A stretch of 64,000 nt of DNA. Origin: Azorinus chamasolen. Lineage: Eukaryota; Mollusca; Bivalvia; Cardiida; Solecurtidae. The stretch covers positions 52,827,955-52,891,954 of the forward strand of contig OY755241.1 in NCBI GenBank assembly GCA_963576725.1. Reading direction: 5' to 3'. A program made the translations under genes and the position numbers. The notes below the pieces were generated by a model that was not told where the DNA came from, ran no database searches, and worked only from the letters and a program-made list of their open reading frames with translations. Below, piece after piece: positions 1 through 9,800 of this stretch. How positions within the stretch are numbered: position 1 is the stretch's first letter; every line of letters starts with the position of its first letter.

Positions 1-53
1 CTTTTTCAAAGATTATCATGTAAAAATACACGTCATGATAATCTTTGAAAAAG
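1..53. repeat. perfect 20-bp inverted repeat at window edge
   Basis: Bases 1-20 are the exact reverse complement of 34-53, separated by 13 bases. The hairpin may be longer, because the left arm starts at the window edge. It is probably the core of a palindromic MITE like the others in this window, but no terminal repeat is visible. Confidence 0.8.
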
Positions 54-217
54 GCCCTTAGTGGTCGAAATATTAGATCAGAGCAGTTCAAGTATTTATG
101 TGTTCAATTTTGACTACGTCAAAATCGGTTTAACTTTTGAGAAATGATGCCAAACAGTTAGGATTCTGATGTGACGCCGAGTTACACAGCGTCTTATCTG
201 GATACAAACTGTTTGCA

Positions 218-331
218 AATACGAGTCAGGACAGCGAGATAGCGAGATAAGAGATAAATACGAGTCAGGACAGCGAGATAGCGAGATAAGAGATAAATAC
301 GAGTCAGGACAGCGAGATAAGAGATAAATGC
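218..331. repeat. 39-bp tandem repeat, three copies
   Basis: The unit starts at 221, 260 and 299 and is built from short GCGAGATAA-like sub-motifs. The third copy lacks one sub-motif. Similar wording (a GATAGCGGGATAA-like string) recurs near 570-655 and 2557-2570, so this is probably an expanded piece of a dispersed repeat. No coding content is seen. Confidence 0.8.
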
Positions 332-391
332 AGAGTTCCAGATAAGATGTGTAAATTAAAACATTTTCAATAATATTTAAGTTCTTTGTTT

Positions 392-480
392 TTCCATCAA
401 ACCCTATGTTGTGACTTTTCTTTAGAATCGTCTCGAAGAGACGATTCTAAAGAATGGTCACAACAGGGTTTGGTGGAGAA
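392..480. mobile_element. palindromic element, ACCCTATGTTGTGAC family
   Basis: The left half (TCCATCAAACCCTATGTTGTGAC) is mirrored by the right half around a central GATTCTAAAG-type stem. Related copies lie at about 16,322-16,403, 18,762-18,854 and 36,496-36,592. No ORF or transposase is present. This looks like a short non-autonomous fold-back element or the core of a larger MITE. Confidence 0.65.
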
Positions 481-1016
481 ATGACGATTTTAGTATTTGA
501 GTACGAATCTTTGAGTACGAATATTTGAGCACAGTTATCTGTTGCTCTGGATACATACGGGTCAGGTCGTGGATAGTGGGACAAGAGATAAGTGTCCAAG
601 ACGTTCTGCTGTAATCATTTCGGATCAGAACGTCGCGGATAGCGGGATAACGGAAACGTCTCCGAGACGTTCTTCTGTATATCAATATTATATGGACCAA
701 TACCATTCGTAACTACTCGTCTTATTCCGTCAGGGTTCGGAATATAGAAAATAGCTGAGGCGTTCCGAGGGGAACCAGTACGTTTATATACGGTTATGCA
801 TTAAAACACAAAGTGAATAGTGCTTAATTGTATATTGGTAGAGTCCATAAGTGTATGAAAGGGTACATTTGCGAAATGATTTGCAATGAACAACAGTGCA
901 GACTCTGATCAGAGGAGTCCTCTGATCTGGGTCTACGCTGTTTGCAAATGACAGTGCACTTGTTTCCCTATAATTTAAAGGGTTAAATCGCTGCAAATTT
1001 CCTCGATACATACGAG

Positions 1017-1210
1017 TACAGTATAATCCCTCTAAACTGGAATGTTAGTCGAGAAGAATTTAGATACTTTTAGGCAGGTAGCTGCTTAGTGTACAGTGGA
1101 AGTCAGACAGTACATGAAGCTCCTTTGGAGAATTTCTGTATGATTTTTACTCTACATTAAGCTTGCGAATTGTACGAATTTGAACTTCCGTTTTAGAGGG
1201 GTTTATTGTA
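1017..1210. mobile_element. MITE with TA-CAGT termini (copy 1)
   Basis: The element begins TA-CAGTATAATCCCTCTAAA and ends with the inverted counterpart TTTAGAGGGGTTTATTG-TA. A weak internal hairpin contains GAAGCTCC/GGAG wording. TA duplication with CAGT termini is typical of Tc1/mariner or pogo-like elements, which is inference here. Related copies lie at 7,494-7,686, 9,801-9,992, 15,093-15,290, 18,368-18,480, 20,602-20,808, 20,885-21,211 and 21,293-21,501. Confidence 0.6.
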
Positions 1211-1341
1211 CATGCCATATGTAATTCGACCTACGGAGCATGTATTACATTATGTGTGTTTTCTATGTGTCAGTATGTGTAGTTAGATTGTTATCATTGT
1301 CGTCGGTATAAGCGAAAAAAACAACTTTTTGATGTGTAACT

Positions 1342-1487
1342 TTAACCCTTTACTCCATAAATACGCCTTTCTGTGGCTTTGCAACCAGAGTAGACCCTGA
1401 TCAGACGGATCCCATAAGAGCCGTTCTGCTCTGTTTGCTTATGGTATAATATAGATTTGTACAAATATTCACGAGGGAAAGGTTTAA
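1342..1487. mobile_element. TTAA-flanked hairpin MITE, family A (shortened copy)
   Basis: It starts TTAACCCTTTACTCCATAAATACG and ends GAGGGAAAGGTTTAA. It holds the internal palindrome seen across the window: GCAAAC, then an AGACCCTGATCAGACGG-like arm and its inverse ending in TCTGTTTGC. TTAA target sites with CCC-starting ends suggest piggyBac-type mobilisation (inference). It abuts the next copy. Confidence 0.65.
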
Positions 1488-1764
1488 GCCTTTACTCCAT
1501 AAATACGCTTTTCTATGACTTTGCAAACAGAGTAGACCAAGATGAGACGGCTCCCATAGGAGCTGTCTGATCAGGGTCTGTGCTACTGCTATGTTTGCTT
1601 ATGATATAATATAGATGCGCTTATGATGTACTATAGATAAATTTCTACATTTCATGTCATAGTAAAACATCCACGTGTCCATGTGCTATTATATGAATTA
1701 CTGTAATTAATATTTTCATGATGTCAGTGTTTCTCACATGAATATTCATGGAGTAAAGAATTAA
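1484..1764. mobile_element. TTAA-flanked hairpin MITE, family A (full copy)
   Basis: This 281-bp copy has TTAA at both ends, CTTTACTCCATAAATACG at the left and the inverse ATTCATGGAGTAAAG at the right. The central stem-loop has AGACGGCTCC and GGAGCTGTCT arms. It shares its left TTAA (1484-1487) with the preceding copy. No coding capacity. Confidence 0.75.
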
Positions 1765-1964
1765 ATAATGGAGCATTGAAAGAGCTATAGACTATACCCA
1801 GTTCTCTAATGCCCGAGTAGAACATTAAATAATTAAACACAATTTCGACGCACAGGATTTGTTTTGTTACATTTCCAGTTCTGATGAATATAGTTGATAA
1901 ACATATGTTGGTTTCATGGTTGATGACATATGTTTATGTTCACAAGTTATTGCCTACGTCATTC

Positions 1965-2197
1965 TTAACCATTTCCCTCATATGAACGTGTTTTCATGCT
2001 TTTGCAAACACAGTAGCTCCTGAGCCGTCTGATCAGGGTCTGCTCTGTTTGTTAATGAAATTTATAGATCCTTTTCTCTACTTTCTAAAATGGCTACAAT
2101 GTTCCACCTTCCATATTTCATTATAACTAATTTCACCATTATTATTCAGTAGGGGATTGAACTTATGAATAAATATCATAGAACAGGAAAGGGTTAA
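1965..2197. mobile_element. TTAA-flanked hairpin MITE, family A variant
   Basis: TTAACCATTTCCCTCATATGAACG starts it and AGAACAGGAAAGGGTTAA ends it. The internal hairpin is shortened to one good arm (GCCGTCTGATCAGGGTCTGC). The right half, containing ATGGCTACAATGTTCCACC, recurs at 3,840-3,895, 20,055-20,090 and 44,180-44,230, which defines a subfamily. Confidence 0.65.
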
Positions 2198-2261
2198 ACT
2201 TTCACACAAACGTTTCTCGTTTACTACGTAGTTTAATAAAGAGGGAAATAACTCGAAACAA

Positions 2262-2580
2262 GTCACGCGTTAACACTTAACTTATTTAATACGCATCTCT
2301 ACGCATTCGCAAACAGAGCAGACCCAGATCAGAAAACTTCTGTGGGTGCCGTGTGATCAGTGTCTGCTCTGTTTGCTTATGAAATAGTATCGATATAATA
2401 TCGATATGGTTCTACACTTTCTAGTGCACTTATGACAACTTCGGATTCGGTCAGGCTTTTGACCGATTGTCAAACAGTTTGGATCCTGATCAGATGCCGA
2501 GTTACTCGGCATCTCATGGGTATACACGCTATTTGCTGATGTGAGCCAGGTCGCACATAGCGGGATAAAAAATTAACTAA
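2262..2580. repeat. two degraded hairpin elements
   Basis: Bases 2305-2385 hold a GCAAACAGAGCAGACC hairpin of the family A type. Bases 2475-2560 hold a second type, CAAACAGTTTGGATCCTGAT with arms GATGCCGAGT and ACTCGGCATC. Similar second-type hairpins occur at 14,803-14,870, 30,250-30,315, 30,410-30,475, 45,470-45,530 and 45,640-45,710. No gene is seen in this interval. Confidence 0.55.
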
Positions 2581-3226
2581 TTTCCAAAACTCTCATTGTC
2601 CGTTTAGTTTGTGCATGTTGGTTCAATAAAACACCACCAATCCCTAACTATAGGATCACATTTTAAAAGCCGATATTGAGGATGTCAATTTCAAATCGTT
2701 TTGACATTGAGAATCAGCTCGGATTAAGGGATAAGAGTTACAAAGTAAATATGCATACTTCCTTATTTAAACTAAAAATGATGGTATGCTCTCAGGTATC
2801 AGTCTTTTTGACACCAAATAGTAGGGATGAAATCATTAACTTTCGCTGCCAATGTCGCAACTGTGATTACCTTTGCAAACATGTTGGATCCTGATGAGAC
2901 GCGGAAGGATCCAAACTGTTTGTTACTGTAAATGTTTGTTTTTTAATAAAAAAATGAAGAAAAAAATAAAAATTGTAGTAGACGACAAAGTTTGCAGACG
3001 ACAATATTTAACAGCGACGCAGTTGTTTTATTGTTTTGTAAGGCAATGCATTAATATTGTGCAACTATGTGAAGTAAAACTACTGATGAAGCTATTACCA
3101 CTGATACCACAACTACTACTACAACTACCACAACATACATCGGTATATGTGTTGATCCGTTCCATCTAAAACAATCACTTTATTGAGAAAAAAACCCCAA
3201 AGACGTCTTGAAACGCAGGTGGTTGC
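2580..3226. other. no gene recognised; AT-rich
   Basis: Two short open frames (2,676-2,894 and 2,873-3,169, plus strand) run through a damaged hairpin at 2,875-2,925 and an A-rich or CAA-rich tract. Neither resembles a protein family I know. They are best treated as chance openings over repeats. Confidence 0.5.
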
Positions 3227-3435
3227 TTAACTCATTCCCTTCTAGTGACGCATTTTTGCGCCTATGTAACAGTCACATTTGAAACTCTTGTGATAAATAG
3301 AGCATTTGCTCCATAGGAGCAAATGCTCTATTTATCACAAGGGTTTCAAAACTACACAATTCTAGTTAATGCTCCTTTTCGGTAGTTTAATTCAAAGAGG
3401 TTTGATCTAAAATAGTTTAGGAGGGAACGAGTTAA
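3227..3435. mobile_element. TTAA-flanked hairpin MITE, GATAAATAGAGCATTTGC family
   Basis: It begins TTAACTCATTCCCT and ends AGGGAACGAGTTAA. The centre (3,290-3,342) is a strong hairpin with arms GTGATAAATAGAGCATTTGC and its reverse complement. A sister copy in the opposite orientation lies at 59,165-59,383. This is a second TTAA-using MITE family, with internal sequence distinct from family A. Confidence 0.75.
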
Positions 3436-3639
3436 TACGCTTATATTAGGCGTTTTCTGCATTACATTCTTCCGGCATTTAACTACCACTTGCCTTTAAC
3501 CTTTTCGGTGCCAACTTTCTTATTGTCGTCTGCAATACAATTTTGTTAAATCATTCGGTAAAATATAGAAAGAAGATAAATTAATGTAACGTCTAAAGGA
3601 ACACAGCACATATATAGAAATAGAGTTTGAGACAAAAAG

Positions 3640-3705
3640 TGAAGTCCCTGATCAGACGCCGCCTTGAAAAGGCGGCGTCTGATCTGGGACTGCACTATTT
3701 GTCGA
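3640..3705. repeat. hairpin, AGTCCCTGATCAGACGCCGCC arms
   Basis: An inverted repeat with arms AGTCCCTGATCAGACGCCGC and its complement closes on a short AAAA loop. It is the same kind of hairpin core as at 7,830-7,893 and 16,960-17,002. Outer ends of a host element are not clear. Confidence 0.7.
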
Positions 3706-3781
3706 GATGTATTTATGCGATATTGGCGGTAAAAGGGTTAAACCCCATAATGATGCATTTACCAGTAAGGTCCATATCCCT

Positions 3782-3996
3782 TTAACCCTTTCCCTGTTCT
3801 GTATCTATTCCAAAATGCGGTACCTGCTGAATATTCATAGACACAATAGTTATAATGAAAGAAGGAAGGTGGAACATTGTAGCCATTTTAGAAAGATCTT
3901 TCAAATTCCATCAGCAAACAGAACAGACCCCGATCAGACTGCTCCTACTCTGTTGGCAAATGTTTAAAAACACGTTTATATGAAGGAAGTGGTTAA
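3782..3996. mobile_element. TTAA-flanked hairpin MITE, family A variant
   Basis: TTAACCCTTTCCCTGTTCTA is at the left and GAAGGAAGTGGTTAA at the right, with the ATGGCTAC/GTAGCCAT block in reverse orientation relative to the 1,965 copy. The central hairpin has lost most of one arm. It lies just upstream of the glycosyltransferase exon, within its presumed 5' intron. Confidence 0.65.
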
Positions 3997-4135
3997 GCAA
4001 ATGCGACGCATAAATCAACCCTGAGTAAATAAAGAACTAACGATAACGATTTTCGTGTTTCCTCAATAAAAGTAATTCGGAAATTGCAAAATAATTGCTT
4101 TCAGTATCTAAACATTTGCCTTTATTCGTATTGTT

Positions 4136-4152
4136 TTTTTTTTAGATTTCAG
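4136..4152 (+). promoter_or_regulatory. candidate splice acceptor upstream of the GT31 exon
   Basis: A run of T bases leads into TTTAG (AG at 4,144-4,145), with a second AG at 4,151-4,152. This is a textbook polypyrimidine-AG acceptor 40-45 bases before the first ATG of the reading frame. It suggests that the coding exon follows a 5'UTR intron. The frame is open back to the acceptor, so an upstream coding exon cannot be excluded. Confidence 0.5.
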
Positions 4153-4189
4153 ATTTAACCGAGGTGCAGTGCCCCAATCCAGAACTATA

Positions 4190-5092
4190 ATGTTTAGAAA
4201 GAAATATAGAAAATATTTGGTGTTACTGCTTGTTATTGTCATTTTCATTACACTGGCTTGTATTCAACGCGCAATATCAAGGCAAACATTAGAACAGAAC
4301 GTAATAAAACTACCGCGCATCCGATCGCTAAATATTGTTGACAACAACAGAAAGCCACTAATTGTTTTAGGGATTTTGACAGTGGATAGAAACGTTGGCT
4401 TAAGGACAGCACAGCGAGGAACATGGATATCGCGTATGAAAACACTACAAGAGAGGTTGCCTTTTAGGTTTGTATATAAATACTGGTTCGACACGCCAAC
4501 CAATGAGTCTATTCGAGAAAACAATCTTTATGGCGACATCGAGTTTTTAAACGTCACAAGCCATGGCCGAGTTGTGAGATTTGGGGAGAAAATATATGTA
4601 TGGATGAAGTATATACGCACTCGCTATCCAGAAGCCATGATGGGCATTAGGTTAGATGATGACGTTTTCGTATGCGTTCCACAAGTGTTTCAGAAACTGG
4701 ATAGAATCAAGTCTGGAAAGCTGTATTACGGACATGCTAAAAATTCAACACAGAAATTGCAGTGGGCGGAACATGTTGATGAGATGTTTTTTGCTACTGG
4801 TCATATATTGATGGAGAGAATTGCTAGCAGGGAATATTGCAATATGTCCTATCATAGATGTGATGAGAGCAGGCAACTAAAAGATTATGCATACGGTGAC
4901 AAATCTCTAACAGTATGGTTATCAATATATGATGATGTTTATTTCCATCCTGCCAATAATGAAGTGATTCATCGACTGCGGAGCTGGAAAGGCAACAGGA
5001 GTGATGATATTACCCAGGATTTTTGTGAGAAATATCTACTCCATCATAAATCTACAAGTGAATTCATGGAGAAGCTTATGTTTATGTTTTGA
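4190..5092 (+). CDS. beta-1,3-galactosyltransferase-like, GT31 family
   Basis: A 300-residue type II membrane protein predicted to sit in the Golgi and transfer a sugar (usually galactose or GlcNAc from the UDP-sugar) onto glycans. The start is ATG 4,190. The frame is open further 5' but has no earlier ATG. Residues 2-9 are basic and cytoplasmic, and about 10-26 are a strongly hydrophobic signal anchor. The lumenal domain has the family motif RTAQRGTW (about 72-79), equivalent to the R-x-AIR-x-TW region. It also has a DDD metal/nucleotide-binding motif in LDDDVFV (156-158) and several N-glycosylation sequons (NVTS, NSTQ, NMSY, NRSD). The usual C-terminal EDV-G motif is not clear; YGDKS (235-239) or DDVYF may replace it. 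The length is slightly short for GT31. Exact donor, acceptor and linkage cannot be assigned. Confidence 0.85.
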   Translation: MFRKKYRKYLVLLLVIVIFITLACIQRAISRQTLEQNVIKLPRIRSLNIVDNNRKPLIVLGILTVDRNVGLRTAQRGTWISRMKTLQERLPFRFVYKYWFDTPTNESIRENNLYGDIEFLNVTSHGRVVRFGEKIYVWMKYIRTRYPEAMMGIRLDDDVFVCVPQVFQKLDRIKSGKLYYGHAKNSTQKLQWAEHVDEMFFATGHILMERIASREYCNMSYHRCDESRQLKDYAYGDKSLTVWLSIYDDVYFHPANNEVIHRLRSWKGNRSDDITQDFCEKYLLHHKSTSEFMEKLMFMF

Positions 5093-5215
5093 GTTAATTT
5101 TGTCATATTAAGTCTTATACTTTGTCATCATCTGTCAACGTGTCCTTTTTAATTATATACAGTAAACCGGACATTCAAATTAGTATCAATGCTGCACTGT
5201 AAGACAGGTGGCAGC

Positions 5216-5464
5216 TTAACACGTTACTCCAAGAACACGCCTTTCTACACCTTTGCAAACAGAGTAGACCCAGTTCAACGGCTCCTATAGGAACCGTCTG
5301 ATCAGGGTCTGCAATGTTTGCTTATAATGTAATATAGATATGATTCTACAGTTTCAGCCATTGTTAAAAATTCGTGTGTCCATGTGCTATTTTGACAAAT
5401 TTATCTAATTAATATTCACGACGTCATTATTTCTTACATGGATATCCAAGGAGAAAAGTGTTAA
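5216..5464. mobile_element. TTAA-flanked hairpin MITE, family A
   Basis: The 249-bp element has TTAA at both ends. The left end resembles CGTTACTCCAAGAACACG and the right end its inverse. The central stem has CGGCTCCTATAGGAACCG. It lies 124 bases after the glycosyltransferase stop codon, probably in the 3'UTR or just beyond it. Confidence 0.75.
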
Positions 5465-5955
5465 TGCGTAGTAAAGGTTTGACTGAAAACTCCCAAAGGA
5501 AGCAGTCACGGACCTAATAAAACTGTTTCTTATTCTAACTCCTGTTTAGAGGTGTTCTGCTGTAAATGAACACGAGCTTTTCTATGGAGGACGACAACCT
5601 CGACTAATCAAATGATTTCTTCTCATGATGGACTTTAGAAGTGTAATTCAGGGTGAAAGTTAATGTAAATATAAACAAAATGGCCATATGTTCATATAAA
5701 GAGGTAGAGCACAATTACCTTATCCCATTTGTAGTGTTTTGTAAAGTTTCAAATGTGTCAGCTTCAAGCGAGCACTCGAGTGCACATTTAAAACCAAATT
5801 TATCTAAGTCCAAACAGGACCATACTTACTTGGTGTGATTAGCATGCTTTAGGATTAGAATGTCATGTATAAACTCTTAATCTGATGCATGCAGTGGCTA
5901 CTGACATATTGTCCTGATATCAGCTGAAAGTAATACATCCTAATCAGGGTCATAA
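5465..5955. other. no gene recognised between GT31 and minisatellite
   Basis: There is no ORF with recognisable similarity. An AATAAA-like string (CCTAATAAAAC) occurs near 5,514-5,521 and could serve as a distal polyadenylation signal for the upstream glycosyltransferase, but this is weak. Confidence 0.4.
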
Positions 5956-5974
5956 TTAGTATGACCGTACAACC

Positions 5975-6926
5975 CGTTCAGCCCATACAATCCGTACAAC
6001 CCATACAACCCGTACAGCCCGTGCAACCCGTACAGCCCATACAACCCGTACAACCAATACAACCGGTACATCCCGTACAGCCCGTACAACCCATACAACC
6101 CGTAGAACCCATACAACCCGTACAACCCATACAACCCGTACAGCCCGTGCAACCCGTACAGCCCATACAACCCGTACAACCAATACAACCGGTACATCCC
6201 GTACAGCCCGTACAACCCATACAACCCGTACAGCCCGTGCAACCCGTACAACCCATACAACCCGTACAGCCCGTGCAACCCGTACAGCCCGTAAACCCGT
6301 ACAACCCATACAACCAATAGAACCCGTACAGCCCGTACAACCCATACAACCCGTACAGCCCGTGCAACCCATACAACCCGTACAGCCCGTGCAACCCGTA
6401 CAACCCATACAACCCGTACAGCCCGTGCAACCCGTTCAGCCCATACAACCCGTACAACCAATACAACCCGTACAGCCCATACAACCCGTACAGCCCATAC
6501 AACCCGTACAACCAATACAACCCGTACAACCCATACAACCCGTACAGCCCGTGCAACCCGTTCAGCCCATACAACCTGTACAACCCATACAACCCGTACA
6601 GCCCGTGCAACCCGTACAGCCCATACAACCCGTACAACCAATACAACCGGTACATCCCGTACAGCCCGTACAACCCATACAACCCGTAGAACCCATACAA
6701 CCCGTACAACCCATACAACCCGTACAGCCCGTACAAGCCGTACAACCAATACAACCAGTACAGCCCGTACAGCACGTACAACCCGTACAGCCCGTACAAC
6801 CAATACAACCCGTACAGCCCGTACAACCAATACAAGCCGTACAACCAATACAACCCGTACAAACCATACAACCCATACAGCCCGTACAACCCGTACAACA
6901 CATACAAACCGTACCGCCCGTACATA
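5975..6926. repeat. 9-bp minisatellite, CCCRTACAR, about 105 units
   Basis: The array is built of 9-bp units (CCCGTACAA, CCCATACAA, CCCGTACAG, CCCGTGCAA, CCAATACAA). There is higher-order structure: a block beginning CCAATACAACCGGTACATCC recurs at about 6,053, 6,179 and 6,638. Because 9 is a multiple of 3, nearly every frame is open. The plus strand reads as VQP/IQP repeats and the minus strand as YGL/WVV/TGC repeats, producing ORFs of up to 343 codons with no non-repeat domain. A 3-bp slip near 6,292 (CCCGTAAACCC) and other variants interrupt frames. It is best treated as satellite DNA, not a gene. Confidence 0.9.
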
Positions 6927-7170
6927 CAAGTTAGTCTTACTTGCAAACGATACTTTCCTGAATATGTTCACCCACCGGAGTTAAATGGTGTGTCTGCATT
7001 TGGCCATATATAGCTATGCCAGTACAGCTATTTGAATGTAATTGTAGAGTTGTCAATTCATCTTTATAGGTATGTCATTTTATGAATATTTGAGTGTGGT
7101 TGTAGAGTTGTTGTAAATTCATCATGATGTCTATGTCACTATAGAAGTAATTCAATATGATTGTAGAATC

Positions 7171-7420
7171 TTAACCCTTCTCTTGCTGAATTTTGAAATA
7201 CATTTCTCCTTCTTTACCCATGCCCTGTTGTATAATTACATACATATTCACAGTGTACAAGTATATCGCTGTGCAATGACTGCTGTGGAGTGCACTGGTT
7301 GCACAATCAATTTGTAAATAGTGCAGACCCTGATGAGACAGGTCCAGCAGGAGCTGTCTCATCTGGGTCTTCACTATTTACAGGTAGGTATATTGACGCG
7401 AATAGCAAGCGAAGGGTTAA
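7171..7420. mobile_element. TTAA-flanked hairpin MITE, family B (copy 1)
   Basis: Exactly 250 bp, with termini TTAACCCTTCTCTTGCT and AGCAAGCGAAGGGTTAA. The internal hairpin has arms AAATAGTGCAGACCCTGATG and its inverse around 7,313-7,383. An identical-length copy lies at 15,947-16,196 and a shortened reverse copy at 62,525-62,737. The apparent peptides ending in DPDETAPAG-like strings are only hairpin translations. Confidence 0.8.
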
Positions 7421-7493
7421 CAGCTTCGTCATGTTAGGATTATTTGTGTTTGATTGTAGAGTTATTATAAATTCATCTTTACTGATATACAGA

Positions 7494-7686
7494 TACAGTA
7501 AAACCCCACTAATGCGACCGCCTAAAAGAGGTATAATTCTAGGTGCTAAATGCAGGTGATAGCTTAATGCGGGACAAAAGTAATGCAGAAAGCTCCTATA
7601 CTTTTGCCCTGTATTAAGCAACCACCAGCTTATAAAGACACCCTTTTTTATTCATTTAGTGGTCGCATTAGAGAGGTTATACTGTA
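7494..7686. mobile_element. MITE with TA-CAGT termini (copy 2)
   Basis: It starts TA-CAGTAAAACCCCACTAATG and ends CATTAGAGAGGTTATACTG-TA. Within it is a palindrome containing TTAATGCGGGACAAAAGTAA and a CCTGTATTAAG-like complement. There is no transposase. Tc1/mariner or pogo-type mobilisation is inferred from the TA site and CAGT ends. Confidence 0.75.
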
Positions 7687-7724
7687 CAGTATAACAGTAT
7701 AACAAATAAGTCTAATTCTATTGG

Positions 7725-8520
7725 TTTAAGATAGACGGTAGCTTAACCTTAAGCTTTACTTGCTCCCAGTGGATTCTCCCATGCTTATATATTGGATTAT
7801 GCCATGTTTTATCTATCCTATCAGCAAACAATGTAGACTCTGACCAGACGCCGCATTATGCGGCGTCTGATCAGAGTCTACACTGTTTGCCTACATCCCA
7901 TGTATGGGATCGTGAGAGCAAATGGGTTAATACCGGACGAACGTAATGCAGACAACTCCTCTAGGGAACTTCCGCATGGCTTTCGTCCTGCACTTAGCAA
8001 CCATCTGCTCTTATAAACCAAAATGTATATTCATAATTTGGTCGCTAAAGACAGGTTTTACTTTATCTTATCTACTGCGGACTTCATAAACTGAGAAACC
8101 TACTGGTGATATGTTAAAGAACAGTATTCAAATAATAAACAGTTGAATTTCGATATCCCGAACTTCAAAGGACCATGCAAATTACTTTGAGATAACAAAT
8201 GTTCTCACCTGAACAATCTATCAAGTTCACAGATTAATGCAGGGCTAAAGTAAAGCTGAAAGTTCCTATAGGAGCTTTAAGCATTACTATAGATCTGCAT
8301 TAAGCTGGTACGTGTGTTTCAGACGGCTTGTGTAGGAGCCGTTTGATCAGGGCTTGCTCTCGTTGCTTATGAAATAATATAGAACTGATTTTACTGTTTT
8401 TGTCATGGCCAAAACGTCATGTGTTCCTTTGGCATTATACAAATTAACCTAATTAATATTCATATTGTTATTATTCTTACATGAATACCATACAGTAAAA
8501 GTTTAAGAGGGACATGCCTC
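7725..8520. repeat. cluster of hairpin-element fragments
   Basis: There is a strong hairpin at 7,829-7,893 (arms AGACTCTGACCAGACGCCGC and complement). A TAATGC-type hairpin at 8,234-8,300 belongs to the CAGT-type elements. A family A right half lies at 8,310-8,505. No gene is seen. The first hairpin also appears near 16,940-17,000 with similar flanks (AACCCATTTGATCCC and its inverse). Confidence 0.6.
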
Positions 8521-8599
8521 TATCCCTGGACTAATTGGCATTCCCCCTTTTTTGGTGATTATATTAACACACGTGCATATAAAGAAATGACTATTTCGT

Positions 8600-8800
8600 T
8601 TAACTCTTCACTCAACAAATGCCCCTTCATACGCCTATGCAAACACAGTAGACCCAGATCAGACAGCTGTTGTAGGAGCCGTCTGATCATGGTCTGCTCT
8701 GTTTGCTTTTGATATTTTGATAGATATTATTCTATAGTTTCTGCCAAGACCAAAATTCCGGTGTCCAAGTACTTTTGTAACAATTAATGTAAACAAGGGC
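8600..8800. mobile_element. family A MITE, right end truncated
   Basis: TTAACTCTTCACTCAACAAATG is followed by the standard hairpin (AGACCCAGATCAGACAGC and its inverse at 8,640-8,710) and the usual TAGATATTATTCTATAG segment. The right terminus with ATTCATGGAG is missing, so this copy is truncated where the tandem-repeat element begins. Confidence 0.6.
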
Positions 8801-8935
8801 ATGTTGTATTGCTATGCAAGACATGAGTCCCCCACCGGACTGAAAAAAACCTCCACTCTCTCCACCCCACCCACCCATGGTGTGGTTGACCATGGTATAT
8901 ATATGACCACCTGAATGGTATTAGTACCTACTTTC

Positions 8936-9650
8936 ATACATTGAATCAGTAAATAAAAAGTTATTGTCCCGACAAGAAAATAAGAAAAAGGGGAGTAACT
9001 CCAAAAATATTGATGCTAGAGTTATTGCCCTTGTGCATGACACTACACCTCATCATGATTGTTCTATATGAGAAGTTTCAAATCAATTGAACCAGTACAT
9101 AAAGAGTTATTAACTGGACAAGAAAATATGAAAAGGGGAATCACTCCAAAAATATAGATGCTAGAGTTATGACCCTTGTGCATGACACTACCCCTAATCA
9201 TGCTTGTTCCATATGTGAAGTTTCAAATCATTGAACCAGTAAATAAAGAGCTATTGTCCGGACAAAAAATATGAAAAAGGGGAATAACTCCAAAAATATT
9301 GATGCTAGAGTTATGGCCCTTGTACATGACACTACACCTCATCATGCTTCTTCAATGTGTGAAGTTATAATGAATTTGGCCTAACTTTGTAGGAGATATG
9401 GCCCGGACACGAAGCGTGACAGACGGACGGACAGACGGACAGACAGACGGACGTTCTAACGGATTGAGTGTATGTGGCTATTCTTTTGTTCGAAATAGCC
9501 ACATAAACTGAAAAAAGCCACATAAAACCGATGAGAACAAAATATCTTTTGTTCTCATGCAATTATCTAGTCCCATAAACAGGAATTGTTAGCGCGGACA
9601 GACGGACGGAATCGAGCACACCTATAGTCCCCAACCGGTAACCGGTGGGA
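8936..9650. repeat. ~145-bp tandem repeat element with GACAGACGGAC tail
   Basis: Three diverged units share CCAAAAATATTGATGCTAGA (starting near 9,001, 9,146 and 9,290) and CATGACACTACACC. They are followed by a GACGGACAGACGGACAGACA microsatellite (9,419-9,455) and a CACATA hairpin (9,470-9,530). This layout (core tandem repeats plus a GACA-type tract) resembles other elements here at 40.1-41.5 kb. The class is uncertain and no protein is coded. Confidence 0.7.
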
Positions 9651-9800
9651 GACTAATAATATTCATCATACTGCAGGACGGAAGTTTCGTAGAAAGACTC
9701 TCTAGGAACTTTCTGCATTACTTGCACTCCACAGTAACAAGTCATTTGCATCTTAAGAAACCAACTGAATACAAGACAGAAAAGATTAAGTGTTGATGGA

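Noticed and set aside
218..331. Possible CRISPR-like array
   Set aside because: The units are contiguous tandem repeats with no unique spacers, and the sequence is eukaryotic.
4169..4189. GTG start for the glycosyltransferase seven codons upstream
   Set aside because: Non-ATG starts are rare in animals, and ATG 4,190 directly precedes the short basic tail and membrane anchor expected for a type II enzyme.
5940..6971. Long ORFs of up to 343 codons on both strands
   Set aside because: They are translations of the 9-bp minisatellite; a period divisible by three leaves all frames open, and no non-repeat domain, signal peptide or start context is present.
7290..7559. Peptides with NSADPDETAPAGA-like strings (also at 16,066, 27,074, 3,707 and 62,382)
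   Set aside because: They translate the GCAGACCCTGATCAGAC hairpin of MITEs; the same string in many places reflects DNA repeats, not a protein family.
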